Shown: positions 1 through 8,598 of the stretch, piece after piece | How positions within the stretch are numbered: position 1 is the stretch's first letter | How the letters are laid out: every line of letters begins with the position of its first letter | DNA from: Pedobacter psychrotolerans | GTDB lineage: Bacteria > Bacteroidota > Bacteroidia > Sphingobacteriales > Sphingobacteriaceae | DNA: 64,000 nt | Direction of reading: 5' to 3' | Assembly (NCBI RefSeq): GCF_004340665.1 | Contig: NZ_SLWO01000007.1 | Location: 32,405 to 96,404 of the forward strand | Translations under genes and position numbers: made by a program | Notes under the pieces: model-generated | Seen by the model: the letters and a program-made list of their open reading frames with translations, nothing else | What the model was told of the DNA's origin: nothing | Databases searched by the model: none

Positions 1-198
1 AAACCTGTAGCACCAGTTGAGCCTGTAACTCCAGTTGATCCGGTGGCACCCGTAACACCAGTCGCGCCTGTTACACCTTGAATACCCTGAATGCCTTGTA
101 AACCTGTAGCACCAGTTGAGCCTGTAACTCCAGTTGATCCGGTGGCACCCGTAACACCAGTCGCGCCTGTTACACCTTGAATACCCTGAATGCCTTGT
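1..198. repeat. 99-bp exact tandem duplication inside the collagen-like gene
   Basis: Bases 1-99 and 100-198 read as identical. One unit encodes 33 residues, exactly 11 Gly-X-Y triplets, so copy-number change keeps frame. Diverged versions of the same unit continue to about 960, including units spaced 90 bp and 126 bp apart around 511, 601 and 727. All spacings are multiples of three codons. Confidence 0.9.
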
Positions 199-1736
199 AA
201 GCCTGTAGCACCAGTCGAACCTGTAACTCCGGTTGATCCGGTAGCACCAGTTGCTCCCGCTACACCTTGAATACCCTGAATGCCTTGTAAACCTGTAGCA
301 CCAGTCGAACCTGTTACTCCGGTTGATCCGGTGGCACCTGTAACACCAGTTGAACCTGTTATACCTTGAATGCCCTGAATACCTTGTGCACCAGTAGCTC
401 CTGTTGAGCCTGTAACTCCGGTTATACCTTGAATTCCCTGAGTACCTTGTGCACCTGTAGCACCCGTTGAGCCTGTAACTCCGGTTGATCCAGTGGCACC
501 TGTAACACCTTGAATTCCTTGTAAACCTGTAGCTCCAGTTGCACCCGTATCACCAGTCGAACCTGTAACTCCGGTTGATCCAGTGGCACCTGTAACACCT
601 TGAATTCCTTGTAAACCTGTAGCTCCAGTTGCACCCGTATCACCAATTGCTCCTGTAACTCCGGTTGCACCCGTATCACCAGTCGAACCTGTAACTCCGG
701 TTGATCCAGTGGCACCTGTAACACCTTGAATTCCTTGTAAACCTGTAGCTCCAGTTGCACCCGTATCACCAATTGCTCCTGTAACTCCGGTTGCCCCTGT
801 TATACCTTGAATGCCCTGAATACCTTGTGCTCCAGTAGCTCCTGTTGAACCAGTCACACCAATTGCCCCTGTTACACCTTGAATACCCTGAATGCCTTGT
901 GCTCCAGTGGCTCCAGTTGCACCAGTATCACCAATTGCTCCTGTAACTCCGGTTGCCCCTGTTATACCTTGAATTCCTTGCGGACCGGTTGCACCTGTAA
1001 CACCACGAGGTCCCTGAGCTCCGGTTGCACCATTATCTCCATTTAATCCATTCAAACCGTTAATACCAGCCTCACCTGTTGCGCCTGTTGCTCCCCTAGT
1101 ACCTTGTGGCCCAGTAGCTCCCGTAGCCCCTATTAAACCCTGTGGTCCAGTTGCACCTGTAACACCACGAGGCCCCTGGGCTCCGGTTGCACCATTATCT
1201 CCATTTAATCCATTCAAACCGTTAATACCAGCCTCACCTGTTACGCCTGTTGCTCCCCTGATACCTTGTGGGCCAGTAGCTCCTTGTGGTCCGGTTGCAC
1301 CTGTCGCACCAGTAGCACCTGTTGCTCCTCTAGAACCAGGTCCTGAATTAAAGGCATAAGTTGCATAAGGAACACTTAATAATTTAGCTGTTCCCATATC
1401 AACATATCCCGAACCTGTATTCAGTTCGGTTTGGATATATTTTTGTGCAGCCGCCCAATCTATGTTATTAAAAACACCACGAGCTACAGTACCTGCACCA
1501 ATCTCAATGGCAAATGTTCCAAATTGATTGGTGGAAACGTTATGCGTTTCCTGATAATCGATATTTCCCGTAGCTGAGCCACTTCTTACAGAAATACGAA
1601 TGCCCAAATTGTTATTTGACAAAATGGTACCATTGTTGTTCCGGGCTACGCCCTGATACTTGAAGGCCTGGCTTTGCGCCTGAGCCACAACAACGGCAAT
1701 AAATAAGATGAGTGTTAATAGAGATTTTTTAATCAT
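1..1736 (-). CDS. Collagen-like Gly-X-Y repeat secreted protein (C-terminus beyond window)
   Basis: The frame is open from the ATG at 1736 to the window edge, about 578 codons, with no stop. It starts with a signal peptide (MIKKSLLTLILF, ending near AQAQS). Residues about 20-135 form a non-repetitive domain (FKYQGVARNNNG, then a QETHNVSTNQFG motif) of a type that often heads Bacteroidota surface fibres. From about residue 138 onward nearly every third residue is Gly, in runs such as GATGATG and GIQGIQG, with Thr in most Y positions. The DNA is correspondingly repetitive, including an exact 99-bp tandem unit at 1-198. The start lies 7 bp after the stop of the upstream T9SS-sorted gene, so the two are probably cotranscribed. 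The family forms extracellular triple-helical stalks, and Thr-rich versions are often O-glycosylated. The C-terminal domain and true length cannot be seen here. Confidence 0.9.
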   Translation of the reverse strand, partial: MIKKSLLTLILFIAVVVAQAQSQAFKYQGVARNNNGTILSNNNLGIRISVRSGSATGNIDYQETHNVSTNQFGTFAIEIGAGTVARGVFNNIDWAAAQKYIQTELNTGSGYVDMGTAKLLSVPYATYAFNSGPGSRGATGATGATGATGPQGATGPQGIRGATGVTGEAGINGLNGLNGDNGATGAQGPRGVTGATGPQGLIGATGATGPQGTRGATGATGEAGINGLNGLNGDNGATGAQGPRGVTGATGPQGIQGITGATGVTGAIGDTGATGATGAQGIQGIQGVTGAIGVTGSTGATGAQGIQGIQGITGATGVTGAIGDTGATGATGLQGIQGVTGATGSTGVTGSTGDTGATGVTGAIGDTGATGATGLQGIQGVTGATGSTGVTGSTGDTGATGATGLQGIQGVTGATGSTGVTGSTGATGAQGTQGIQGITGVTGSTGATGAQGIQGIQGITGSTGVTGATGSTGVTGSTGATGLQGIQGIQGVAGATGATGSTGVTGSTGATGLQGIQGIQGVTGATGVTGATGSTGVTGSTGATGLQGIQGIQGVTGATGVTGATGSTGVTGSTGATG

Positions 1737-1743
1737 GGGATGA

Positions 1744-2250
1744 TTATAGTTTGATTAATTTTACAGAGCCTTTAACTAGTTCATTTCGGACAGCGATATA
1801 ATAATTACCGCCTTTAAATTGCGAAATATCCAGATCAAGGTTTAAGCTAAAGTCTTTGGTATATTTTATGGATTTACTGAAAATTGCCCTACCGCCTGCA
1901 TCATATATATCAACAGTGTAATCGCCGTCAGGCATATTTCGAAGATCTAACTTTACCGTATTTCCTGTAGTAGGATTCGGATAAACTGAAAGTTCTCGTA
2001 AGACTACAGCAAATGGCCTATTAATAACCTGATCACCTTGAATGAAACCTGTAGTTAAAGTCCTGTCAATAGTAGAATTTTCCAGAAGCGCAATCATAGG
2101 TTCACCTATGGTATAAACCAGGGTTATATTATTTGCTGTTGAACTTTCGCCTGCAGACGCAATTACAGCGCGGTCGAGGAATTGGCCAAATGCTACGTTA
2201 CCACATAGCAAGGCCATAGAAATTGTGAGTAGAGTTGAGAGCTTAATCAT
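1744..2250 (-). CDS. T9SS type A sorting domain protein
   Basis: A 168-residue secreted protein. Residues 1-22 are a signal peptide ending near AFGQ. Residues about 25-72 (VIASAGESS, then YTIGEP and TTGFIQG) match a short segment common in Bacteroidota secreted proteins. The C-terminal 80 residues are a Por-type sorting domain, with the hallmark SVYPNPTTG near residue 88, a GxYTVDIYDAGG-type strand and a terminal GSVKLIKL. In this family the domain directs export through the type IX system, after which it is removed and the cargo is anchored or released. There is almost no cargo domain, so this may be a small surface protein or partner of the collagen-like protein starting 7 bp downstream. 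The type is clear, but the function is unknown. Confidence 0.88.
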   Translation of the reverse strand: MIKLSTLLTISMALLCGNVAFGQFLDRAVIASAGESSTANNITLVYTIGEPMIALLENSTIDRTLTTGFIQGDQVINRPFAVVLRELSVYPNPTTGNTVKLDLRNMPDGDYTVDIYDAGGRAIFSKSIKYTKDFSLNLDLDISQFKGGNYYIAVRNELVKGSVKLIKL

Positions 2251-2444
2251 ATTTTGAACTCAAAAGTAAAAAAATATTATTGTATATTACAAAAAAGATT
2301 ACAAAAAAAAGATATTTTTTTTCGCTCCTTAAAACTACTTTTTTTTCTATGCGATATGCTATGTAAAGTAATTGGAAATTGATAGCGTTTATATGAATAT
2401 CTACTTTTATTCATTACTTTCGCTACAATAATTAGCACTGATAA

Positions 2445-3152
2445 ATGACGCTCAAAATTCTTATTATCATTCCATGTTATAACGAACAAGTATCGTTACC
2501 TATTCTCCTTCAAGAAATTAACACGCTTTCGCTTCCTACAGAATATGAGCTGGACAAGATCATTATTAATGATTGCTCTAAAGATAAAACAAGTGAAGTT
2601 GCAAAAGCAAATGGCGCTAAAGTACTTGATTTGACATGTAATCTGGGAATAGGCGGCGCAGTTCAAACCGGAATCAAATATGCCATAAAACATAACTTTG
2701 ATTTTGCCGTACAAATGGATGGTGACGGACAACATCCACCATCCGAACTGATTAAATTATTGGAGCATCAGAAATTAACTCAAGCAGATGTCGTTATAGG
2801 ATCAAGATTCATTGACAAAAAAGGTTTCCAGTCATCGTTTATCAGGAGAATGGGTATCCGGTATTTTTATGGACTTAACCGGCTTTTTACGCAAAAATCC
2901 ATTTATGATAGTACTTCTGGTTTCAGACTTCTGGCGCGTAAAGCCCTGAATTTGGCGGCTATAAACTATCCTGACGATTATCCTGAACCGGAATCTCTTG
3001 TTATTTTTTCGAAGGCTAATTTATCCATAAAAGAAGTTCCAGTAACAATGCGTGGACGTTTAGGTGGAAAATCTTCTATTGGAAGCGGTGCTTCCGTATT
3101 TTATGGTTTTAAGGTAAGTCTTGCCATGCTTTTCTCCTTTATCAGAAACTAA
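2445..3152 (+). CDS. GT2 glycosyltransferase, dolichol-phosphate mannosyltransferase-like
   Basis: A 235-residue GT-A enzyme. It opens with ILIIIPCYNEQ (residues 5-15), the usual GT2 nucleotide-binding start, followed by NDCSKDKT (42-49). The metal-binding DGDGQH is at 92-97 and GSRF in the middle. No transmembrane segment follows the catalytic domain, so it resembles soluble DPM1-type enzymes that load a sugar from a nucleotide donor onto a polyprenyl phosphate at the inner face of the membrane. The DUF2304 gene starts 2 bp after its stop, which fits an operon. The gene is divergent from the T9SS/collagen pair and close to a TMTC-like GT-C protein and a GtrA protein, so it probably supplies lipid-linked sugar to them. 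The sugar is not predictable. Confidence 0.88.
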   Translation: MTLKILIIIPCYNEQVSLPILLQEINTLSLPTEYELDKIIINDCSKDKTSEVAKANGAKVLDLTCNLGIGGAVQTGIKYAIKHNFDFAVQMDGDGQHPPSELIKLLEHQKLTQADVVIGSRFIDKKGFQSSFIRRMGIRYFYGLNRLFTQKSIYDSTSGFRLLARKALNLAAINYPDDYPEPESLVIFSKANLSIKEVPVTMRGRLGGKSSIGSGASVFYGFKVSLAMLFSFIRN

Positions 3153-3154
3153 TT

Positions 3155-3529
3155 ATGACTCGTATACAACTGCTCACCATCCTGGTAAACTTTATTTTTA
3201 TTGCTTACATCGCAAGACTGATTATTAAAGGCAAATTACGCGAAGAATATGCCATTATCTGGGTAATCTGCACCATATTACTAACCATATTTTCATTCTG
3301 GCCGAATGGTCTGGAGATTATGGCCAAATTGCTTGGAGTATTTCAGGCACCCAATTTGTTGTTTACCGGTGCCATCTTTGCAATCCTGATTTACCTGGTG
3401 CATATAAGTGTGGTGTCATCAAAGCTACACAACAACATCAGAAAACTTACGCAGGAAATGGCTCTGCTTAAGCAAGAACTTGAAAAGGAAAAGCAAGAAA
3501 ATAAACACCCTCAAAAGGATCCGGATTAA
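3155..3529 (+). CDS. DUF2304 domain membrane protein
   Basis: A 124-residue protein with three predicted membrane helices (about 4-22, 31-49 and 66-88) and the family's REEYAIIWV segment between helices 1 and 2. A charged, helical tail (about 92-120, rich in Lys/Glu) is probably coiled coil. DUF2304 proteins commonly follow DPM1-like GT2 genes and are thought to assist or anchor the glycosyltransferase, although a biochemical role is not established. The start is 2 bp after the GT2 stop. The TAA stop (3527-3529) overlaps the stop of the convergent TPR gene within a shared TTAA. Confidence 0.85.
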   Translation: MTRIQLLTILVNFIFIAYIARLIIKGKLREEYAIIWVICTILLTIFSFWPNGLEIMAKLLGVFQAPNLLFTGAIFAILIYLVHISVVSSKLHNNIRKLTQEMALLKQELEKEKQENKHPQKDPD

Positions 3530-5874
3530 TTTCTTTTCTTGCCTTGATATGCCGCGGCAAGATTATTTTTCAAAAGGGAATTAGATGGATTAAGCTGTAT
3601 ACCCTTCTCACCTGCCATTATTGCTTTATCATATTCTTTTAAACTATTGTATGCAGCGCAAAGGTTATTATAGGCAATATCAGATTTTGGATTACTTTTT
3701 AATGCCAGCTTTGCTTCTGCAATACATTGCTCAAATCTTCCGCTATTATAGTATTCCAGGCTTTTATTGATATGCCTTGCCTCTCCTGATTTATCTATTC
3801 CTAAAGATTGATCACTTGCAGCGGATAACTGACCTTTTTTTGCAACCTCCAAATTATTTGAAGCCAGTGTGAATCCTGGATTTATTGCCAATGCTTTCTC
3901 TAACACCGGAATGGCTTTTTGATATTCTCCTTTAAGATTATAAGCTGAGCCCATATTATTATAGGCTTCTGCAAGCTTTGGATCAAGTGTGATGGCCTGC
4001 TTACAGGCGTCTATACATTCATCAAATTTTCCTGCAGCATAATATTGAAGACTGAGGTTAAGAAAGTTCAATGCCGAAGGTTTCTCTTTCGCTAATTGCT
4101 GCGCCATTTCTAATTCACCTTCTTTTTTCCTGCCTGCTTCCAGATACCTGGATATTATTTGATTTTGAGGACTATATTTAAGTGATTCAATTGCTAATTT
4201 TTCCAGCTTATCCCATTGACTGGTTTTTTGGTAAGTATCCATCAGCAGAAAACGTGCTTCGAGATGCGATGGGGATAAGGCTAAAACCTTAAGTAACTCA
4301 GCTTGCGCAGTATCATATACCTTTTTCTGATATAGATATTTTGCATAGTAAAAGTGAGTGTCCGGATAATTTTGCCCGTACTCAATTCCCTTTTTAAAAT
4401 AGAAGGAAGATTGATCGTCATGCCCTGTTGCGGCTTTTAATATCCCCATATTGATATAGATATTAGCATAAGTAGGTAGCATTACAAGGGCACGTTCAAA
4501 ATAAACTGAAGCGGTTTTATAATCTCCCTGTGCCATTTTAGCGAGGCCATAATTCATTAACCCCCGGCCATTTAAAGGACTTTTAACCGTTACATCATAC
4601 CATAAACTTTCTTCATCCTTCCAGATTTTATTTCGTTCATAAGTGGCAGAAGCGTAAAAAGGCAACAATAAAAGTGGAATAAAGGCAAATACATAGGCAT
4701 ATTGAAATCCTTTTTGATTTAATTTTGCTATCCCCCACTGTATGATGAGTGCCAGTGTCCAGCATACTGAAAAAATTAGTCCGATAAATGGGAAAAACAT
4801 CCTATGATCATTTAATACTTCCGCCAGTGGAATAATGCTGGACGTAGGGATCAAAGCCAGAAAGAACCATAAAATTCCGAAAGCTATTGGTCTGCGTGTT
4901 TTATTTGATGATGTTATCCAAGCAATATATAGCATTACGATAATAAAAGTTATCCCTATGAAAAAACGGATATCCTTAAATGATGTCAATAAGTTCCAAT
5001 CTGTATCAGCACTTAAGCCTGTAGGTAAAAAAAGAGTGTAAAAATAATGTGTTATAACAAAGGGTTGAGTAATAAGGTATCTCAGTGGTGAACTTCCACC
5101 CGGTTCCCAGGTTTTAGGGGTAAATTTATCAATGAATAAATATAGAGCCAGGCAAAAAATAAAAACGGGGCCTACTTTTTTAAATAATCTAAATAATTTT
5201 TGATGATTAATCTTGAGGAATATATCACGAATGCTCATTTCCTCTTCAAAAAACAAAATGTAAAAGAAGAATATTGGAGCAAACATCACTGTTGTTGGCT
5301 TTGCTAAAGCACCTAATAAAAGTGGTAGAAAATAAATATAATATTTCCTGCAAAATGGAGAATAAAGGTAAAGAACAAAGGCCAAAACAACACCAAAAGT
5401 AGACCAAATGTCTGATCGTGCAATTACATAATTAATGGTTTCTGCAATAGCCGGATGCAATAAATAAAGTGCTACGCCTCCTAATGCGGCATAAATCCCA
5501 ATATTTGTAGGCACTGCCTCGTTATAAAGTTTTTTATAAAGGAAAAACATCAGTACGCCTTGCAACAGAAATAACACAAAACTAGACAGGTGGAAATAAA
5601 AATAATTATATCCATTGCCTAACCAATAATCAATAGCTAAAGTTGTACTGACTACTGGTCGATAGGACTGATTTTGTGGCAGGTTACTACTGGTGGTACC
5701 ATCTTTAAAAAATAGCGGAATATTAGAAAGGTTTCTGATGTAGACATTATTTTCTACAGCATGTGAATCATCAAAATGAAAACCATTCTGAAAATGGTTG
5801 GAATAAGTGATGGCTGTAGTTAATAATACAAAACTCAGCAAAAGGTAGATAAGTAAGCTAGAGAGCGGTTTCAT
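3526..5874 (-). CDS. TMTC-like GT-C glycosyltransferase with TPR domain
   Basis: About 782 residues from the ATG at 5874 (MKPLSS), preferred over an in-frame ATG at 5916 because it directly begins the first hydrophobic helix. The N-terminal half has roughly ten membrane helices. It shows features of the eukaryotic TMTC O-mannosyltransferase family: an acidic pair in FHFDD (35-36) in the first luminal/periplasmic loop, QSYRPV, LHPAIAETINYV followed by ARSD, and a LAKPTTV-type segment. The C-terminal half (from about residue 430) is a run of TPR units such as AYNNMGSAYNLKGEYQKAI. The inferred role is transfer of a lipid-linked sugar to periplasmic protein substrates held by the TPRs. It is probably cotranscribed with the upstream GtrA gene (106 bp gap). 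TPR membrane proteins of other function remain possible. Confidence 0.78.
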   Translation of the reverse strand: MKPLSSLLIYLLLSFVLLTTAITYSNHFQNGFHFDDSHAVENNVYIRNLSNIPLFFKDGTTSSNLPQNQSYRPVVSTTLAIDYWLGNGYNYFYFHLSSFVLFLLQGVLMFFLYKKLYNEAVPTNIGIYAALGGVALYLLHPAIAETINYVIARSDIWSTFGVVLAFVLYLYSPFCRKYYIYFLPLLLGALAKPTTVMFAPIFFFYILFFEEEMSIRDIFLKINHQKLFRLFKKVGPVFIFCLALYLFIDKFTPKTWEPGGSSPLRYLITQPFVITHYFYTLFLPTGLSADTDWNLLTSFKDIRFFIGITFIIVMLYIAWITSSNKTRRPIAFGILWFFLALIPTSSIIPLAEVLNDHRMFFPFIGLIFSVCWTLALIIQWGIAKLNQKGFQYAYVFAFIPLLLLPFYASATYERNKIWKDEESLWYDVTVKSPLNGRGLMNYGLAKMAQGDYKTASVYFERALVMLPTYANIYINMGILKAATGHDDQSSFYFKKGIEYGQNYPDTHFYYAKYLYQKKVYDTAQAELLKVLALSPSHLEARFLLMDTYQKTSQWDKLEKLAIESLKYSPQNQIISRYLEAGRKKEGELEMAQQLAKEKPSALNFLNLSLQYYAAGKFDECIDACKQAITLDPKLAEAYNNMGSAYNLKGEYQKAIPVLEKALAINPGFTLASNNLEVAKKGQLSAASDQSLGIDKSGEARHINKSLEYYNSGRFEQCIAEAKLALKSNPKSDIAYNNLCAAYNSLKEYDKAIMAGEKGIQLNPSNSLLKNNLAAAYQGKKRN

Positions 5875-5980
5875 AGTAATAATAGAAATCTTAAAAACAA
5901 AAAGTAAGCATAACAATTAATATTTTTTGAATGGTTTAATCCATTTGTATTGATTTTTTTGATCAAGAGCTTTACTGAAA

Positions 5981-6397
5981 CTAACTTTGCATGGCATCTG
6001 ATGGTTTAAAGGCAAATAAAGAACTTGCTAAAAAGCTCCAGTTAAAAACCACCACTACCGCAATTAATTTACTAATATACAATCCGAAACCTCCCCAATG
6101 AGTTAAGATGTAAACAGTTGCTGTGTTCAGTAGTAAACCTATAGCGCAAATGCATACAAATCTGATAAAACGTTTTGTCCCTTCTCCCTTTACCGCACCG
6201 AATGTCCAGTAATTATTAAGCAGGAAATTACAAATAGACGAAACCAAAAAACCTAAACTACTTGAAATTAAACCATTTAAACCTAGTCCATTATGAAGTA
6301 GCCAGGTTAGAGAAAAATCGATTAAAACAGAAATTCCGCCAACTGTTCCAAATTTTAATAAATTAAAAAAATTGATTCTGGAAATGTTAAACCTCAC
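5981..6397 (-). CDS. GtrA family membrane protein
   Basis: A 138-residue protein with four membrane helices and typical GtrA features: an N-terminal FNLLKFGTVGGISVLIDF segment, then FLLNNYWTF and RFIRFVCICAIGLLLN. GtrA/DPMS-3-type proteins are linked to translocation of polyprenyl-phosphate sugars across the membrane or to stabilising a DPM-like synthase. Here it lies upstream of the TMTC-like gene on the same strand and near the DPM1-like GT2, completing a plausible load, flip and transfer set. A terminator at 6509-6540 separates it from the upstream EamA gene, so its promoter probably lies at about 6400-6500. Confidence 0.88.
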   Translation of the reverse strand: MRFNISRINFFNLLKFGTVGGISVLIDFSLTWLLHNGLGLNGLISSSLGFLVSSICNFLLNNYWTFGAVKGEGTKRFIRFVCICAIGLLLNTATVYILTHWGGFGLYISKLIAVVVVFNWSFLASSLFAFKPSDAMQS

Positions 6398-6508
6398 TTT
6401 ATATGCTAATTTGCTCTAGCAATAATACAAATTTAAACTAATACTCAATCGATCCCTTTAACATTACGGCTTCTTTTGATGTGAAGATTCTAATTAAATG
6501 GCTATGAT

Positions 6509-6540
6509 AAAAAAAAGCCAGTCACCTCTTGGTGACCAGC
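6509..6540 (-). terminator. Rho-independent terminator of the EamA gene
   Basis: On the minus strand, 6540 to 6517 form a 10-bp stem (two G-U pairs; core GGTCACC pairing with GGTGAC) around a 4-base AAGA loop, followed by eight T at 6516-6509. It lies 61 bp beyond the EamA stop. Confidence 0.8.
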
Positions 6541-6601
6541 TTAATAAGTTTACCTATTTAATATTATACTGGCTTATTAATGATGACCATTACTCTCCAA
6601 G

Positions 6602-7030
6602 CTATTCGCCAGGATCTGATAATGCAATTAACATAGCGCCGCCGATAATGGCAATTCCTCCTACAACAATCTGCCAGGTGATTTTTTCTTTTAAGAAAAA
6701 AATGGATAATATAATGGCAAATATTAATGAAGATCGTTCTATGGTAGCTACATAAGATGCAGGCCCCATTGACAATGCTTTATAAGAAAACAAGGTAGAA
6801 AGAGAAGTAAAAACACCTGCAGCAAGTAAAAAAATCCAATCATTTTTTTCTATACCTTTCCAATCGCCAACATTCCCTTGATAAATCACTACCCCCCAAG
6901 TGATGAGTAAAATTAATACCGCCTGAATAGCAAAGGCTAAACTTGAATCTACATTTTTTAAACCAGCTTTGGTTAATACAATGACCAAAGCTGCTGATAT
7001 GGCGGCAAGTACTGCCCAAAGTATCCACAT
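6602..7030 (-). CDS. EamA/DMT family transporter, single-domain
   Basis: A 142-residue protein with five hydrophobic helices and the EamA signature pattern: WAVLAAISAALVIVLTKAGL at the start, a GVFTSLSTLFSYKAL segment, then ASYVATIERSSLIFAIILSIFFLKE and a final GGIAIIGGAMLIAL. Most DMT exporters carry two EamA repeats. This one has a single repeat and so would work as a dimer, like small multidrug-resistance proteins. The substrate is unknown. The DUF3072 gene lies 50 bp upstream on the same strand, and a good terminator follows at 6509-6540. Confidence 0.85.
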   Translation of the reverse strand: MWILWAVLAAISAALVIVLTKAGLKNVDSSLAFAIQAVLILLITWGVVIYQGNVGDWKGIEKNDWIFLLAAGVFTSLSTLFSYKALSMGPASYVATIERSSLIFAIILSIFFLKEKITWQIVVGGIAIIGGAMLIALSDPGE

Positions 7031-7080
7031 GTTTTATATTATAAATTAAGTTTAATATGAATAATCACTTAACCAAATGA

Positions 7081-7347
7081 TTATTCTTCCAGGCCCCTAC
7101 CTGTTTTATGTTGCAATTCGTCAATGCGTTTTGAAGCTTCTGATTTGCTTAAGGTATCATCAAACGTTTCCCCTGCTTCATCAGAAAGTGTTTTAAGATA
7201 AGATTGTTGTGCACCTGTCATGGGTTCATCACCTGTAGTCCATTCATCTGGATCTTTAATGGTATTGGATCCTTTGGCTTGATGATTGTTAATTTCGTCA
7301 GCATTTGCCTGCCCGTTTTCTATTGGTTGCTCGTCTTTGTTTATCAT
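7081..7347 (-). CDS. DUF3072 domain protein
   Basis: An 88-residue, acidic, soluble protein without signal peptide. The N-terminal half is low-complexity and polar. The C-terminal half carries the conserved DUF3072 core: MTGAQQSYLKTLSDEAGE followed by LSKSEASKRIDELQ and TGRG. This short helical motif also occurs in DNA-associated and stress-related small proteins, but no function is established. It lies 50 bp upstream of the EamA gene and may be cotranscribed with it. Confidence 0.8.
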   Translation of the reverse strand: MINKDEQPIENGQANADEINNHQAKGSNTIKDPDEWTTGDEPMTGAQQSYLKTLSDEAGETFDDTLSKSEASKRIDELQHKTGRGLEE

Positions 7348-7491
7348 TTGTTCTTTATTTTAGTTTATATAGGAACAAATGTTTTGAATCAAAAGTTTGC
7401 TAATGTCCTCCCTTTGAAAGATGAATTTTAAGAAAAATAAGAGGTTATTAATAATTATGGATCCGTAGAAATTTAAATACCCTTTACGAAT

Positions 7492-8598
7492 TTAGTTGTT
7501 GCTTAAACTTTTTATGTTAAAAAGCACTGATATACCTGCAGAGCTAAGATTACCCTCATACTTCCCGATACCTGTTAAAGGAACCTTTAAAAATGGTTGT
7601 AAGCCAAGGCTCAAACGTGAATTTACTTTTCGCTCAACACCTACTGAAAAATTGGCGATACCCATGAAATACTTATTGCCGGTAACTTCTTCATTGGTCA
7701 CCATTGATGCCGGGCCACTGGTTAACTGATATTTCTCATTTAACATGATGTAGCTGGAAAGCCCGGCACTCACGTTAACAGCAAGGCTTCTTTTCTTAAA
7801 AACCTGATAATTTAGATTAACAGGTATATCCAGTACTTTACAATCCGCATTTACCTGCCATGGTCCGGCACTATAACCAGATGATGAAGTTCCAAAGCCA
7901 TTATAATCATATATTTTTTTAGCATAAATGACTCCTGTTGATAAACCTATTTTTTTGGTCAACGCATAATTGATCATGAGGCCAAAATTAGTACTGACTT
8001 TATTGCTTACACTTGAGCTGGTAGAAGAGATATCAGGAGCAGCCATCACCGTTAAAGAAAGTCGATTCGGGGTAATGCTGTTCCGCAATTCCTTTTCTGA
8101 TGGTCTTAGCTTACCTATGCTCAAACCTGCAGGCAGTTTACCATCTGTTTTCAGCTGCGCCAGTGATACACTATTAATCCCTTCCCCATCTATAACAACC
8201 TTTGATAAAACAGGTTGTAAGTTTCTGATGGCAGAATCAGGGATATTGGCCAATGCATGCTGATCAGTAATAATTGGAGCCTGATTCTTAATGAAAGGCT
8301 TTTTTTCATCATCATGAATCAACGTATCAACAAGAGCATTTTTAGGTGCGACCAAAGGTTGGTTCTTTTCGATCCGGCTTACCGTATGATTATTCTTGGG
8401 CGTATTAAAAAAAATAAAAAATATTAAAATAGATGCGGCTGCAGCAGCGCAAAGGCTCCACCAAAGTGGGAAAATTGTTTTTTTATCTTGCTGATCAAGT
8501 TTTTTGGACATCTCTGCCCAGTCTGGTTCATGAAAGGGAATATCAATCTCATCCAACCCCTCTTTAAACAACTTATCCAGATTATGCTCGTCTTTCAT
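7492..8598 (-). CDS. Membrane-anchored outer-membrane-barrel-like protein, putative anti-sigma partner
   Basis: A 368-residue protein. Residues 1-42 are a cytoplasmic-type segment (HNLDKLFKEGL, then EPDWAEMSKKLDQ) and residues about 44-64 a single membrane helix (WWSLCAAAAASILIFFIFF). A polar linker follows, and the last 190 residues look like a porin-type beta-barrel (alternating strands, SLGLQPFLKVPLTGIGKYEG near the end). This architecture is common in Bacteroidota genes placed directly after an ECF sigma gene, where the N-terminus is thought to bind sigma. Here it overlaps the sigma gene by 17 bp, so translation is coupled. The anti-sigma role is inferred from architecture and position and has not been shown. 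Confidence 0.78.
   Translation of the reverse strand: MKDEHNLDKLFKEGLDEIDIPFHEPDWAEMSKKLDQQDKKTIFPLWWSLCAAAAASILIFFIFFNTPKNNHTVSRIEKNQPLVAPKNALVDTLIHDDEKKPFIKNQAPIITDQHALANIPDSAIRNLQPVLSKVVIDGEGINSVSLAQLKTDGKLPAGLSIGKLRPSEKELRNSITPNRLSLTVMAAPDISSTSSSVSNKVSTNFGLMINYALTKKIGLSTGVIYAKKIYDYNGFGTSSSGYSAGPWQVNADCKVLDIPVNLNYQVFKKRSLAVNVSAGLSSYIMLNEKYQLTSGPASMVTNEEVTGNKYFMGIANFSVGVERKVNSRLSLGLQPFLKVPLTGIGKYEGNLSSAGISVLFNIKSLSNN

Noticed and set aside
422..772. Minus-strand 116-codon open frame inside the collagen tract
   Set aside because: It is a shadow frame of the Gly-X-Y repeat; the true frame (Gly every third codon, open from 1736) is offset from it.
2277..2735. Minus-strand frames of 70 and 79 codons around the GT2 start
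   Set aside because: They overlap the well-supported glycosyltransferase or the A/T-rich promoter gap and have no family pattern.
6498..6755. Plus-strand 85-codon frame
   Set aside because: It spans the EamA terminator and the 3' end of the EamA gene on the opposite strand.
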